Shown here in pieces: positions 35,212 to 46,734 of a stretch of 64,000 bases of DNA (its first letter is position 1; each line of letters starts with the position of its first letter). The notes under the pieces are model-generated. The model had not been told where the DNA came from and did no database searches. It saw only the letters and a program-made list of their open reading frames with translations. Position numbers and translations under genes: made by a program. This DNA comes from Phenylobacterium sp. GTDB taxonomy: Bacteria > Pseudomonadota > Alphaproteobacteria > Caulobacterales > Caulobacteraceae. The DNA lies in contig NZ_SSMX01000029.1 in NCBI RefSeq assembly GCF_004799515.1, positions 1 to 64,000 on the forward strand, in the 5' to 3' direction.

Positions 35212-37446
35212 CTAGGGCTGCGGGACGCCGCCGAAGTCGAACGTCGGCTCGCGCGGCTTTTTGCCGCCGCCCCCGAAGGTGCGGGTCACGCCGAAGAAGA
35301 TCCCGCGGATGTGGATGTGCTGGTCGCTGTGGTCCTCAAGGATCGGCGTCGAGGTGACCTGGCGAAAGCGCAGGCCTTCGAACGGATCCTGGATGGTGAC
35401 CACGCCGAACAGGTCGTCGCGGAACTTGTGGCGGTAGCCCAGGTAGGTCAGCGCGAAGGGCTCGATGTAGCCCTGAGGCGTCAGCCGCTTGGCGTTGAGG
35501 GTGGTGGTGGCCTGGAAGGTGTCCCGGGCGGTGGGCTGCCAGGTCAGGCTGCCCCGCCCGCCGACCTCGAAGGCCGAGCGGCGCCCGGCGAAGTCCAGCA
35601 GCTGCTCCAGGCCGTCGCTGACGGCGTCGATCTCGTTCCAGTAGAGGTTCATTGAAGCGCCGTAGCTCAGTGTCTTGGTGAGATGGCCGTTGGCCACCAG
35701 CTCCAGCTCCGCGGCCTTGCTGTCGCTGAGGTTCTCCTTGGTGGTCAGAAGGACCCCATCGGCCTGGGCGGTAATCACGTCCGTCACCCCGTGCGCGTTC
35801 TGGCGATAGTAGAGCGTCGCCAGGTAGTAGGCGCCGCCCGCCCGGTACTGGTAGCCGGCCTCGAAGCTGTCGGTGGTCTGCGGCTGCAGGTTCGGGTTGC
35901 CGGCCTGGAAGCTCAAGGGGCCGAGCTGGATCGGGAAGGGATTGAGGTCCTCCGGATTGGGCCGCTGCACCCGCTTCGAATAGCTGAGGGTCAGCTGCTG
36001 GGCGTCGGAGATCTTGTAGGCCAGGTGCAGGGACGGATAGGCGCGGACATAGCTGGTGTCGTGGGTCTGGACGGTGGTGACCTGGTTGAGGTCGAGGTCC
36101 ACGTCCTCCAGCCGCAGGCCGGCCAGCGCCGTCCAGTCGCCGAACGGCTGCTCATAGGTGGCGTAGGCGGCCTCGACGGTCTGTTTGTAGAGGAAGAGGT
36201 TGCTCTGCGTCGGGTCCGGCAGGGCGTCCGCGGGCGAGCCGCCGACCCGCCCGATGTTGTCATAGCGGTTGTCGTCGACCCGCAGGTCATAGCCGGCCTT
36301 CAGCTTGCCGTCGGCGGGCATGGGCCGCACGTAGTCGGCCTTCAGCTCGCTGCCGTCGGCGGCGTTCTGGGTCCTGAGGTCGGTGAACACCGCCGGGCTG
36401 GGCGGCAAGGCGGTCGTGAGATCGAAGGCCTGGTCGCGGACGTCGTCGATGCGTTCGCGCGAGATATTGACCGTCAGGGTGTGGTCATCGCCGCCGAAGC
36501 TGCGCCTGACGGTCGCCTGCGCCTCGCGGTCGCCGAGCCCCCATTTGAGCCGGCCCTGGTCGTCGAACGCCTGGATCGGGTCGCCCGCCGGGTCCTCGCC
36601 CTGGAACAACGCCCGCGGCGACTGGTCGACGTCAGTGTGGCTGAACCGCAGGTCGCCGCTGATCCGGGTCTTGGGATTGAGGTCGTAGTCGGCGCTGACA
36701 TGGGCGCCCCAGCGGTCGAGGTGGCCGCCGCCGCGGTTCTCAGTCTGGCTCGTGCTGAGCTCATGGCCCTGGCCGTCAAGGACCGTCCGTGCATCCAGCC
36801 CGTGGGCGCTCTGTGGATCGTAGCGGCCGTTGATGTCGGCCGAGACCGTCAGCTTCGCGGAATTGTAGGACCCGGTCAGGCCGCCGCTCTTACGGCCGAG
36901 GTCACCGAGGTTCACGCGGATCGAACCCGAGGCGCCGGGCTTGCGGGTCTTCTTGCTGATCAGGTTGATGATCCCCGCCGCACCGTCGGGCGAGAACTCC
37001 GCCGACGGGTTGGTGATCACCTCGACACGTTCGATGGAGTCGGCCGGCAGCGCCTGCAGGGCCTGGGCGGCGCTGGCGCCCTTGAACTGCCCGGAGGGCT
37101 TGCCGTCCAGCAGGATGGTGACGTTGCTGTCGCCGCGCAGGGAGACATTGCCCTGCGGGTCCACTTCGACGGAGGGGATGTTGCGCAGCGCGTCGCCGAT
37201 CGAGCCGGTGGTGGTCGCGAGGTCCGAGGCGATGCCATAGCTCTTGCGGTCGATGTCGCTGTGCAAGCCCTGGGCCGGCGCGGCGGTGACCGTGACGCCT
37301 TCGAGGGTCCGCTCAGCCTGGGGCTTGGCCGGTGACGCGGGCGTCCCAGCCGCAGGCGCTGCGGGCGGCGTTTGCTCCTGCGCCTGGGCCGCGGCGGCGG
37401 CGCTCGCCAGCATCGCCGCCAGGATGACGCCCGCCCGCTGTCCCAT
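35212..37446 (-). CDS. TonB-dependent outer-membrane receptor, paralogue 2
   Basis: A 744-residue receptor with a signal peptide ('AAMLASAAAAAQAQEQT'), a plug ('ALRNIPSVEVDPQGNVSLRG', 'DGKPSGQFKGASAAQ') and a barrel ('RVQRPNPEDLNPF', ending 'GGVPQP'). The ATG follows GGGGGG. It is 85 bp before paralogue 1, so both may be expressed together. Two TACA-N2-TGTA dyads lie 35-70 bp upstream, the form bound by BlaI/MecI/CopY regulators. No such regulator or its M56 peptidase partner is encoded nearby. Confidence 0.92.
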   Translation of the reverse strand: MGQRAGVILAAMLASAAAAAQAQEQTPPAAPAAGTPASPAKPQAERTLEGVTVTAAPAQGLHSDIDRKSYGIASDLATTTGSIGDALRNIPSVEVDPQGNVSLRGDSNVTILLDGKPSGQFKGASAAQALQALPADSIERVEVITNPSAEFSPDGAAGIINLISKKTRKPGASGSIRVNLGDLGRKSGGLTGSYNSAKLTVSADINGRYDPQSAHGLDARTVLDGQGHELSTSQTENRGGGHLDRWGAHVSADYDLNPKTRISGDLRFSHTDVDQSPRALFQGEDPAGDPIQAFDDQGRLKWGLGDREAQATVRRSFGGDDHTLTVNISRERIDDVRDQAFDLTTALPPSPAVFTDLRTQNAADGSELKADYVRPMPADGKLKAGYDLRVDDNRYDNIGRVGGSPADALPDPTQSNLFLYKQTVEAAYATYEQPFGDWTALAGLRLEDVDLDLNQVTTVQTHDTSYVRAYPSLHLAYKISDAQQLTLSYSKRVQRPNPEDLNPFPIQLGPLSFQAGNPNLQPQTTDSFEAGYQYRAGGAYYLATLYYRQNAHGVTDVITAQADGVLLTTKENLSDSKAAELELVANGHLTKTLSYGASMNLYWNEIDAVSDGLEQLLDFAGRRSAFEVGGRGSLTWQPTARDTFQATTTLNAKRLTPQGYIEPFALTYLGYRHKFRDDLFGVVTIQDPFEGLRFRQVTSTPILEDHSDQHIHIRGIFFGVTRTFGGGGKKPREPTFDFGGVPQP

Positions 37447-37480
37447 GGAATCCCCCCGCCTCGCTTCGAGGGGATCAGAC

Positions 37481-37513
37481 TACATTTGTAATTCAATGGA
37501 AACTACAAATGTA
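37481..37513 (-). promoter_or_regulatory. Two BlaI/MecI-type dyads before the second TonB receptor
   Basis: TACATTTGTA at 37481-37490 and TACAAATGTA at 37504-37513 each fit TACA-N2-TGTA. Their centres are 23 bp apart, about two helical turns, within the promoter region of the receptor gene. BlaI, MecI and CopY proteins bind such dyads; the regulator would be encoded elsewhere. Confidence 0.6.
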
Positions 37514-37522
37514 AACTCCCAG

Positions 37523-40333
37523 TCAGCGCGCCACGCTGGCCCGCGCCCGCTGCAGGTTGGCGCGGCGGCCGTCTTCCTGGTCGGGATCGTTCAGGGCGGC
37601 GATCAGGGCGGCCTTGAGCGCATTGCCCTTGCGCGCGTCCTCCAGCTTCTCGCCCTGGGGGCCAGTCACGTAGAAGGCGTCCACGGCGCGCTCGCCATAG
37701 CCGTCGATGTGCGCCGAGAGGATCGAGAGGCCGGCATCGGCGATGGTGCGGGCGAGCGCCGCCAGGAGGCCCGGCCGGTCGCGGCCGGAGGCTTCCACCA
37801 CCGTCGAGGTCTCCGAGGCGTCGTTGTCCAGCATCACCGCCGGCGTGATCGAGAAGGCCGCAGCACGGCCGAGGTCGGCGGCGCGGCGCGGCTCCTGCTG
37901 GAGGTCCTCGCCGCGGGCGGCGGCCTCCAGGCTCTCCACCAGCCGGGCGAGCGCACGGGGATTGTCGGCGCCATAGGGCTCGCCGGCGGCGTCCTGCAGG
38001 TAGAAGACGTCGAGCGCCTGGCCGGTGCGCGAGGTGAACACCCGCGCGCCCAGCACGTTGGCGCCGGCCCCGGTGATCGCCGCGGCCAGGTCGACGAACA
38101 GCCGCTGGCGGTCGACGGCGGCCACCGCAACCTCCGCGGCGTTGCGGTCCAGCCGCACCCGGCCCTCGGCGGCCGCCGCCTTCCCGGCCCGCCGCGAAAG
38201 GGCCGCATGCGCCAGCACCTCGGCCTCGGAGAAGGCGGAGAAGTAGGCGTCCTCCATGCCGTCGGCCCAAGCCTCCGACGCCGGATCGGCCTTGGCCACC
38301 CGCACCCGGGCGTCGTAGGCGGCGTTCTCGTGATAGCGCTTCAGCGCCGCGGCGCTGTCGGAGCCGCGGCCGCCGCGGAACACCGCCTCGGTGGCGGCAT
38401 AGAGCTCGCGCAGGAGCTGGCCCTTCCAGCCGTTCCAGACGCCCGGCCCCACGGCGCGGATGTCGGCCACGGTGAGCACCAGCAGCAAACGCAGCCGCTC
38501 CGGCGTCTCGACGATGGCGGCGAAGTCGGTGACCGTGCGCGGGTCGGAGATGTCGCGCTTCTGGGCGGTGTCGCTCATCACCAGGTGGTGCTCGACCAGC
38601 CAGGCGACCAGCTCGATCTTCGAACGCTCCAAGCCGATCCGCTCGCAGGCCGAGCGCGCGGCCCGCGCCCCGGCCTTCTCCTGGCCGCCCACGCCGCCCT
38701 TGCCGGTGTCGTGCAGCAGCATGGCCAGGAACAGGGCTTCCCGGTCGACGATCAGCGGCATGATCGCGGTGGACAGCGGGTGGTCGTCGGCGAAGCGGCC
38801 GGCGAAGACGTCGGAGATCACGCCCACGGCCCGCAGGGTGTGCTCGTCCACCGTGTAGGAGTGGTACATGTTGAACTGCATCTGGGCGACGATGCGCCCG
38901 AACTCCGGCAGGTAGCGGCCGAGCACCCCGGCGTCGGTCATCAGGGTCAGTGTCCGCTGCGGATCGCGCCCGTGCGCCAGGATCGACAGGAAGATCTGAG
39001 CCGCATGGCGGTCGCGGCGCACCGCTGAGGTGATCAGGGTGGCGAGCCGGGTCGCGGCGGTGAAGGCGTCGGGATGCAGGTCGAGGTTGCGCTCGTCAGC
39101 GATCTTGAACAGGCGCAGGAGGTTGATCGGGTCGCGCTCGAAAACCTCCGGCCCGTCGACGTTCAGCCGCCCGCCGATCTCGTGGAAGCCCGGCTCGTCC
39201 AGCGGCGTGCGCTTGGGCCGGCGCGCCGGCAACAGGCGCGACAGGCCCTTGGGCGCCACCTTCACCCGCTCGGCCTCCAGCTTGGCGGCGAACACCCGGG
39301 TCAGCGCGCCCACCTCCTTGGCGATCAGGAAGTAGCGGCGCATGAACCGCTCCACCGCCGGGGCGTCGCCGCGGTCGCCATAGCCCATTCGCCGCGCGAT
39401 CTCCGGCTGGAGGTCGAAGGTCAGCCGCTCCTCGGGCCGGCCGGTGGCGAAGTGCAGGTGCGCGCGCACCGCCCACAGGAAATCGAAGGCCTGAATGAAG
39501 GCGCGCACCTCGCGGTGCTCGAACATCTCCAGCTGCATCACCTTCTCGATGGACTGGCCGGGATGCAGGTACTGGGCGATCCAGAACAGGGTGTTGAGGT
39601 CCCTGAGCCCGCCCTTGCCCTCCTTGATGTTGGGCTCGACCATGTAGCGGCTGGCGCCGGCGCGGGCATGGCGGTCGTCGCGCTCCTTCAGCTTGGCGGC
39701 GACGAACTCGGCGCCAGTGCCCTTCACCACCTCGTTCTGGAAGCGGCGGATCAGCTCCTCGGCCAGCTTCTCGTCGCCGATCAGCCGGCGCGCCTCCAGG
39801 ATCGAGGTGCGGATGGTGAAGTCTTCGCGGGAGAGCTTCACGCACTCTTCCACCGTCCGCGAAGCGTGCCCGACCTTAAAGCCCAGGTCCCACAGGGCGT
39901 AGAGCATGTACTCGATCACGCTCTCGGCGTGGGCGGTCTGCTTGTACGGGCGCACGAACAAGAGATCGATGTCGGAATAGGGCGCGAGCGTGCCGCGCCC
40001 GTAGCCGCCGACGGCCATGAGCGCGAGTCTTTCGCCTTCTGTCGGGTTGCGGGCGCGGAACACGTGGACGGTGGTGAAGTCCCAGAGCGCGGTGATCACC
40101 TCGTCGGTCACGCCGGAGATCAACCGCGAGGTCTCGATGCCGCCGGCGCCGTTCTCCAGACGCTCCTTGGCGATCATCCGTCCCCGGAACAGCGCGGCCT
40201 TGAGGATCTCCAGCGCCGCCTTGCGCTGCGCGGGCCCGTCGCCCGCCTCCAGCGCCGCCGCCGACAGCTGCGCGCGCAGCCGTACGCCATCGACGACATG
40301 TTCCAGGCGGGTGGGCTTGAGGCGCGGGGGCAT
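37523..40333 (-). CDS. glnD: Bifunctional [PII] uridylyltransferase/uridylyl-removing enzyme
   Basis: A 936-residue nitrogen sensor that uridylylates PII when glutamine is low and removes UMP when it is high. The nucleotidyltransferase motif is 'VGGYGRGTLAPYSDIDLLF' near residues 108-126. An HD phosphohydrolase domain has 'LAMLLHDTGKGGVGGQ' near 540. Two ACT domains close the protein ('RQRLFVDLAAAITGAGANVL', 'DRPGLLAALARTIADAGLS'). It is complete and no key residue is missing. It stands alone between a repeat and the TonB receptor pair. Confidence 0.97.
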   Translation of the reverse strand: MPPRLKPTRLEHVVDGVRLRAQLSAAALEAGDGPAQRKAALEILKAALFRGRMIAKERLENGAGGIETSRLISGVTDEVITALWDFTTVHVFRARNPTEGERLALMAVGGYGRGTLAPYSDIDLLFVRPYKQTAHAESVIEYMLYALWDLGFKVGHASRTVEECVKLSREDFTIRTSILEARRLIGDEKLAEELIRRFQNEVVKGTGAEFVAAKLKERDDRHARAGASRYMVEPNIKEGKGGLRDLNTLFWIAQYLHPGQSIEKVMQLEMFEHREVRAFIQAFDFLWAVRAHLHFATGRPEERLTFDLQPEIARRMGYGDRGDAPAVERFMRRYFLIAKEVGALTRVFAAKLEAERVKVAPKGLSRLLPARRPKRTPLDEPGFHEIGGRLNVDGPEVFERDPINLLRLFKIADERNLDLHPDAFTAATRLATLITSAVRRDRHAAQIFLSILAHGRDPQRTLTLMTDAGVLGRYLPEFGRIVAQMQFNMYHSYTVDEHTLRAVGVISDVFAGRFADDHPLSTAIMPLIVDREALFLAMLLHDTGKGGVGGQEKAGARAARSACERIGLERSKIELVAWLVEHHLVMSDTAQKRDISDPRTVTDFAAIVETPERLRLLLVLTVADIRAVGPGVWNGWKGQLLRELYAATEAVFRGGRGSDSAAALKRYHENAAYDARVRVAKADPASEAWADGMEDAYFSAFSEAEVLAHAALSRRAGKAAAAEGRVRLDRNAAEVAVAAVDRQRLFVDLAAAITGAGANVLGARVFTSRTGQALDVFYLQDAAGEPYGADNPRALARLVESLEAAARGEDLQQEPRRAADLGRAAAFSITPAVMLDNDASETSTVVEASGRDRPGLLAALARTIADAGLSILSAHIDGYGERAVDAFYVTGPQGEKLEDARKGNALKAALIAALNDPDQEDGRRANLQRARASVAR

Positions 40334-40466
40334 GACGGCAGGGATATAGGAATTCGGCGGCGGATTCGCGGCTGGAGTGGGGACCTCTGGGACCGCACCC
40401 GCCGTCGTGGCCCGAACAGCCTAGGCTCGCATCAGAGAAACCAGCCTTGAGGAAGCTTTCCGTCCA

Positions 40467-40610
40467 TTGATCTCATGGTTGATGCGAGGCCCTTCGAAAA
40501 TCCTCCCCTTCGGGGGGGGAGGTGGCGCGAAGCGCCGGAGGGGGTCGGCTCCAAAGCCGCTGAGGACCCCCTCAGTCGGCTTCGCCGACAGCTCCCCCGA
40601 TGGGGAGCAA
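40467..40610. repeat. Composite repeat between mutS and glnD (partial A/B-type end plus copy F)
   Basis: The left part, TTGATCTCATGGTTGATGCGAG at 40467-40488, matches the left end of structured repeats A and B, but the other end is absent. From 40501 a different GC-rich element begins. It has hairpins CTCCCC with GGGGAG, GGCGC with GCGCC (40524-40536) and GTCGGC-TTC-GCCGAC (40575-40589), and a long-range pair AGGGGGTC (40539-40546) with GACCCCCT (40565-40572). Elements of this second kind are widespread intergenic repeats in alphaproteobacteria. Confidence 0.7.
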
Positions 40611-40611
40611 T

Positions 40612-43314
<2,703 letters not shown>

Positions 43315-43433
43315 GGGCCGCGTGACGCTAACCGCTACGGTGAGTCCCGTCAGCCCTTGCGCAAGCGGCGAACAGTCCCAAGCTGTTGACGGATGCCGCG
43401 CCCTGTAAGGTTTCTTGGGGAGGTTCGCGCCCG

Positions 43434-43958
43434 TTGAGCTTCGTGGTCTTCCCCGCCGGACCGGGCGACGCCGAGGACCTGGCGCGCGTGCATGTCACGT
43501 CCTGGCGCGAGACCTACCGCGGCCTCCTGCCCGACGCCTTCCTGGCGCGGATGAGCGAGCCGGGCTTCGCGCGGCGCTTCCGCCGGACGCTGATGGCGCC
43601 GGAGGGCGGCGTGACCCTGGCCGCGGCCGACCGCTACGGCCTGGTGGGCTACGCCCAAGGCGGCCCCTCGCGGCGCAACCTCGCGGGCGAGGCGGAGATC
43701 GCCACCCTCTACGTCCTGCGCGCCGCCCAGGGCCACGGGCTCGGCAAGCAGCTGATGACCGAGACCGCCCGCGCGCTGGCGGCGCGGGGCGCGACCTCCC
43801 TGATGATCTCGGTGCTGCGCGACAACATCCGCGCCCGCGGCTTCTACGAGCACCTGGGCGGCCAGCCCGAGGCCGCGCGGCAGGAACCCGGACCGGGCGG
43901 GCGGCTGCTCTATGAGGTCGCCTACCGCTGGACCGACATCGGCAGCGTGGCCGGATGA
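43434..43958 (+). CDS. GNAT-family N-acetyltransferase
   Basis: A 174-residue acetyltransferase. The acetyl-CoA loop 'AAQGHGLGKQLMTETARAL' and the following 'ISVLRDNIRARGFYEHLGG' define the GNAT fold, and 'VTSWRETYRGLLPDAFL' is typical of the N-terminal helix in this subgroup. I chose the TTG at L-SFVVFPAG because GGGGAGG lies 10 bases upstream; a TTG 48 bases earlier is the alternative, with no ATG available. The substrate is unknown. Confidence 0.85.
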   Translation: MSFVVFPAGPGDAEDLARVHVTSWRETYRGLLPDAFLARMSEPGFARRFRRTLMAPEGGVTLAAADRYGLVGYAQGGPSRRNLAGEAEIATLYVLRAAQGHGLGKQLMTETARALAARGATSLMISVLRDNIRARGFYEHLGGQPEAARQEPGPGGRLLYEVAYRWTDIGSVAG

Positions 43959-43971
43959 GGCCGAGGTCGCC

Positions 43972-44931
43972 TCAGGCGTCGGCCTTCTGCTCCGCGGCAT
44001 AGGTCAGTGAGACGAAGACATCCTCCAGGTCCGGATCCTCGGTGGAGATGTCCTTGATGTGCACGCCGGCGGCATTGATCGCGGCCAGCACGTGTTCGAC
44101 GCTGGACTGGCCGGTGCGGTAGCTGACCGAGAAGCCGCCGGCGGGGGTCAGCGCGGTCTCGAAGCCCGCCAGGGCCGGCGCGGCGGTCACCGGCGACTCG
44201 GGCGTCACCAGCACCTTGCGGGTGTCCATGCGGCTGAGCAGGGTCGTGGTCGGTTCGCAGGCCACCACCTGGCCGCGGTTGATGATGGCGATCTGATCGC
44301 AGAGCTCCTGGGCCTCTTCCAGGTAGTGGGTCGTCAAGACGATGGTCACGCCCTTGCGGTTCAGCTCCAGCACATAGGCCCAGAGCTGGCGGCGCAGCTC
44401 GACGTCGACCCCGGCGGTGGGCTCGTCGAGGATCAGCACCGGCGGATTGTGCACCATGGCCTTGGCGACCATCAGCCGGCGCTTCATGCCGCCGGAGAGC
44501 TGGCGGACGTAGGCGTTGGCCTTGTCGGCGAGGCCCAGCGCCTTCAGCAGCTCCGCCGTGCGCCGCTCGGCTTTCGGCACCGCGTACATGCCGGCCGCCA
44601 CCTCCAGCGACTCGGCCGGCGTGAAGAAGGGGTCGGCGGCGATCTCCTGCGGCACCACGCCGATGGCGGCGCGGGCGTCCCTGGGGCGCTCGTCGATGTC
44701 GCGGCCCCAGATCGTCACCGTGCCCGCGCTCTTGCGGCACAGGCCCGCCAGGATGTTGATGAAGGTCGACTTGCCCGCCCCGTTCGGCCCCAGGAGACCG
44801 AAGATCGAGCCGCGCGGGATCGCCAGGTCCAGACCTTTAAGGGCCCGCATCTCGGGCGTCGTCTTGGTGGCCGCATAGGTCTTGACCAGTCCCTTGGCCT
44901 CGATCGCGTAGTCCGGCAGATCCATGGTCAT
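43972..44931 (-). CDS. ABC transporter ATP-binding protein (ABC-2 exporter type)
   Basis: A 319-residue ATPase. Walker A is 'GLLGPNGAGKSTFINILAG', the signature is 'LSGGMKRRLMVAKAM' and Walker B is 'VLILDEPTAGVDVELRRQL'. The extra C-terminal domain of about 90 residues is typical of ABC-2 drug or polysaccharide exporters. No permease gene lies on either side, so the membrane partner must be encoded elsewhere or the operon has been split. It converges with the GNAT gene and is divergent from the zinc-finger gene. Confidence 0.93.
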   Translation of the reverse strand: MTMDLPDYAIEAKGLVKTYAATKTTPEMRALKGLDLAIPRGSIFGLLGPNGAGKSTFINILAGLCRKSAGTVTIWGRDIDERPRDARAAIGVVPQEIAADPFFTPAESLEVAAGMYAVPKAERRTAELLKALGLADKANAYVRQLSGGMKRRLMVAKAMVHNPPVLILDEPTAGVDVELRRQLWAYVLELNRKGVTIVLTTHYLEEAQELCDQIAIINRGQVVACEPTTTLLSRMDTRKVLVTPESPVTAAPALAGFETALTPAGGFSVSYRTGQSSVEHVLAAINAAGVHIKDISTEDPDLEDVFVSLTYAAEQKADA

Positions 44932-45030
44932 CCCGTTGTCGCCCTCTCCACGTTGACTGGGAAAGCCGCGCTCGCATACCTAGGGCCGCGACCGCTCCTC
45001 CACAATCGGCGCGCCCACAAGGATCCGCCA

Positions 45031-45348
45031 ATGGCCCGCAAAGCCGCTTCAAAGTCCGATCTGGTGAAACCCGCCTCGGGCAAGCGCAAGCCCGAGCCCG
45101 CGCCCGCCAAGGGCGCCCTGGTCCCCAACCTCTCGCCGCCGGAAGTGGTCGTGGTCCGCTCCAAGCGCGTCGCCTGCGAAGGCGTCGGCGGCACGCTGGG
45201 CCATCCCAGGGTCTGGCTGGAGATGGGCGAGGCCGATTTCGTGGAATGCTCCTACTGCGACCGCCGCTTCGTGCTGGCGAGCGGGACCGAGGGCCCGGAG
45301 GACGAACTGGTGGCGCCGGGGGTCTACGAAGGGTCGCACGGGCACTGA
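45031..45348 (+). CDS. Small CHCC-type zinc-finger protein
   Basis: A 105-residue protein with a Lys/Pro/Ala-rich N-terminal half and a C-terminal zinc-binding domain. Ligands are Cys in 'RVACEGVGGTLGHPRVWLEM', its His, and the CxxC in 'VECSYCDRRFVL'. This domain is shared with the NDUFS6 accessory subunit of complex I and with bacterial proteins of unassigned role. The ATG at MARKAASKS is 100 bp from the divergent ABC gene. The domain call is firm, the function is not. Confidence 0.88.
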   Translation: MARKAASKSDLVKPASGKRKPEPAPAKGALVPNLSPPEVVVVRSKRVACEGVGGTLGHPRVWLEMGEADFVECSYCDRRFVLASGTEGPEDELVAPGVYEGSHGH

Positions 45349-45355
45349 GGGCGGC

Positions 45356-45493
45356 CCTCCTCTTTAGGGGAGGGACAGGCCGCGCCAGCGGCCATGGTGG
45401 GGAAGTCGCGTTCAAGCGCGGGCTTCGGAGTCCTGGCCCACAAACCCCCACCCGACCTCGGCTTCGCCTCGGCCACCCCCCTGAAGAGGAGGG
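45356..45493. repeat. GC-rich intergenic repeat G downstream of dnaN
   Basis: The ends CCCTCCTCTTTAGGGG (45356-45371) and CCCCTGAAGAGGAGGG (45478-45493) are inverted over 16 bases with one mismatch. Between them lie shorter hairpins such as GGCCGC-GCCA-GCGGCC. It fills the gap between the convergent zinc-finger gene and dnaN and could act as a terminator for both. Confidence 0.7.
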
Positions 45494-45504
45494 ATAAAGC
45501 CCCC

Positions 45505-46623
45505 CTACACCCGAAGCGGCATCAGAATGTACTGGACCCCCGCGTCCTGCGGATCGAGCACCAGGGCCGGGTCGTTCGGGCCGCCGAAGCGCAGTTCGGC
45601 CAGTTCGCCCGAGATCTGGTCGGTGATGTCGAGCAGGTAGCGGGCGTTGAAGCTGAGTTCGAAGGCGTCGCCGTCGTAGTCGAGTTCCAGCTCCTCCACC
45701 GCCTGGCCGGCCTCCATGTTGCGCACGGTGAGCACGCACTTGCCGCCCTCCACCGCCATGCGCACCGAGCGGGACTTCTCCGCCGAGATGGTGGCCACGC
45801 GGTCGACGGCCTGGGCGAACAGCTTGGAGTCCACGCGGACGATGCGGTTGTTGTCCTTGGGGATCACCCGCGGATAGTCGGGGAAGGTGCCGTCGATCAC
45901 CTTCGACGTCAGGGCCGCGCCGCCGAAGTCGAGGCGCACCTTCTGCGGGCTGATCTGCAGCTCCACCTGTTCGCCGGCGTCCTCCAGGAGGCGGCGGGCC
46001 TCGGCGATGGTCTTGCGCGGCACGATTACCCCCGGCGAGCCCGCCGCGCCTTCCGGCGCCGGCATCTCCGCCAGCGCCAGGCGCGAGCCGTCGGTGGCGA
46101 CGCAGCGCAGCTTGGCCTGGCCGTCCTCGACCACCGTGTGGACGTAGAGGCCGTTCAGGTAATAGCGGGTCTCCTCCGCCGAGATGGCGAAGCGGGTCTT
46201 GTCGATCAGCCGGATCAGGTCGTTCACGTCCACCGCGATGCCGCCCGACATGCCGTCGGAGGTCATCACCGGGAAGTCGCCGGCCGGCAGCACCGGCAGG
46301 TTGAAGCGGCTGCGCCCCGCCGAGACGGTCAGGCGCGGGTCCTCGCCGGTGAACGACAGCACCACGTCGGCGCCTTCCGGCAGCTTGCGGACGATCTCAT
46401 AGAGGGTGTGCGCCGGCGCGGTGATCTGGCCGGGCTGGTCGACCTGGGCCAGGGCCTGGTCGATAATCTCCAGGTCCAGGTCGGTGGCCGAGAAGGTCAG
46501 CCGGTCGCGCTCGGCTGACAGCAGCACGTTCGACAGGATCGGGATGGTGTTGCGCCGCTCCACCGCGCTCTGCACGTGACCCAGCGCCTTCAGCAACGCC
46601 GCCCGTTCGATCGTCAGCTTCAT
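45505..46623 (-). CDS. dnaN: DNA polymerase III sliding clamp (beta subunit)
   Basis: This 372-residue ring-forming processivity clamp starts 'MKLTIERAALLKALGHVQSA' and ends 'LMPLRV', both standard. Three clamp domains are expected; 'NVLLSAERDRLTFSATDLDL' and 'GLYVHTVVEDGQAKLRCVAT' are typical of the first and second. dnaN is not beside dnaA here, as in Caulobacter. Confidence 0.97.
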   Translation of the reverse strand: MKLTIERAALLKALGHVQSAVERRNTIPILSNVLLSAERDRLTFSATDLDLEIIDQALAQVDQPGQITAPAHTLYEIVRKLPEGADVVLSFTGEDPRLTVSAGRSRFNLPVLPAGDFPVMTSDGMSGGIAVDVNDLIRLIDKTRFAISAEETRYYLNGLYVHTVVEDGQAKLRCVATDGSRLALAEMPAPEGAAGSPGVIVPRKTIAEARRLLEDAGEQVELQISPQKVRLDFGGAALTSKVIDGTFPDYPRVIPKDNNRIVRVDSKLFAQAVDRVATISAEKSRSVRMAVEGGKCVLTVRNMEAGQAVEELELDYDGDAFELSFNARYLLDITDQISGELAELRFGGPNDPALVLDPQDAGVQYILMPLRV

Positions 46624-46734
46624 GTCTTTGTCCGCACCGCACCGCGCAGGCGCGAGTCGCGGCCTGCGCCCCCCGACTTGGAAGGACTTGCGACATTAGC
46701 CATTTTGCAGGCCGGTGGAAGGGGCGGACGGGCC

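Noticed and set aside
44059..45030. Long plus-strand extension upstream of the zinc-finger gene
   Set aside because: It lies opposite the ABC ATPase gene; only the last 105 codons, from the ATG at 45031, match a known domain.
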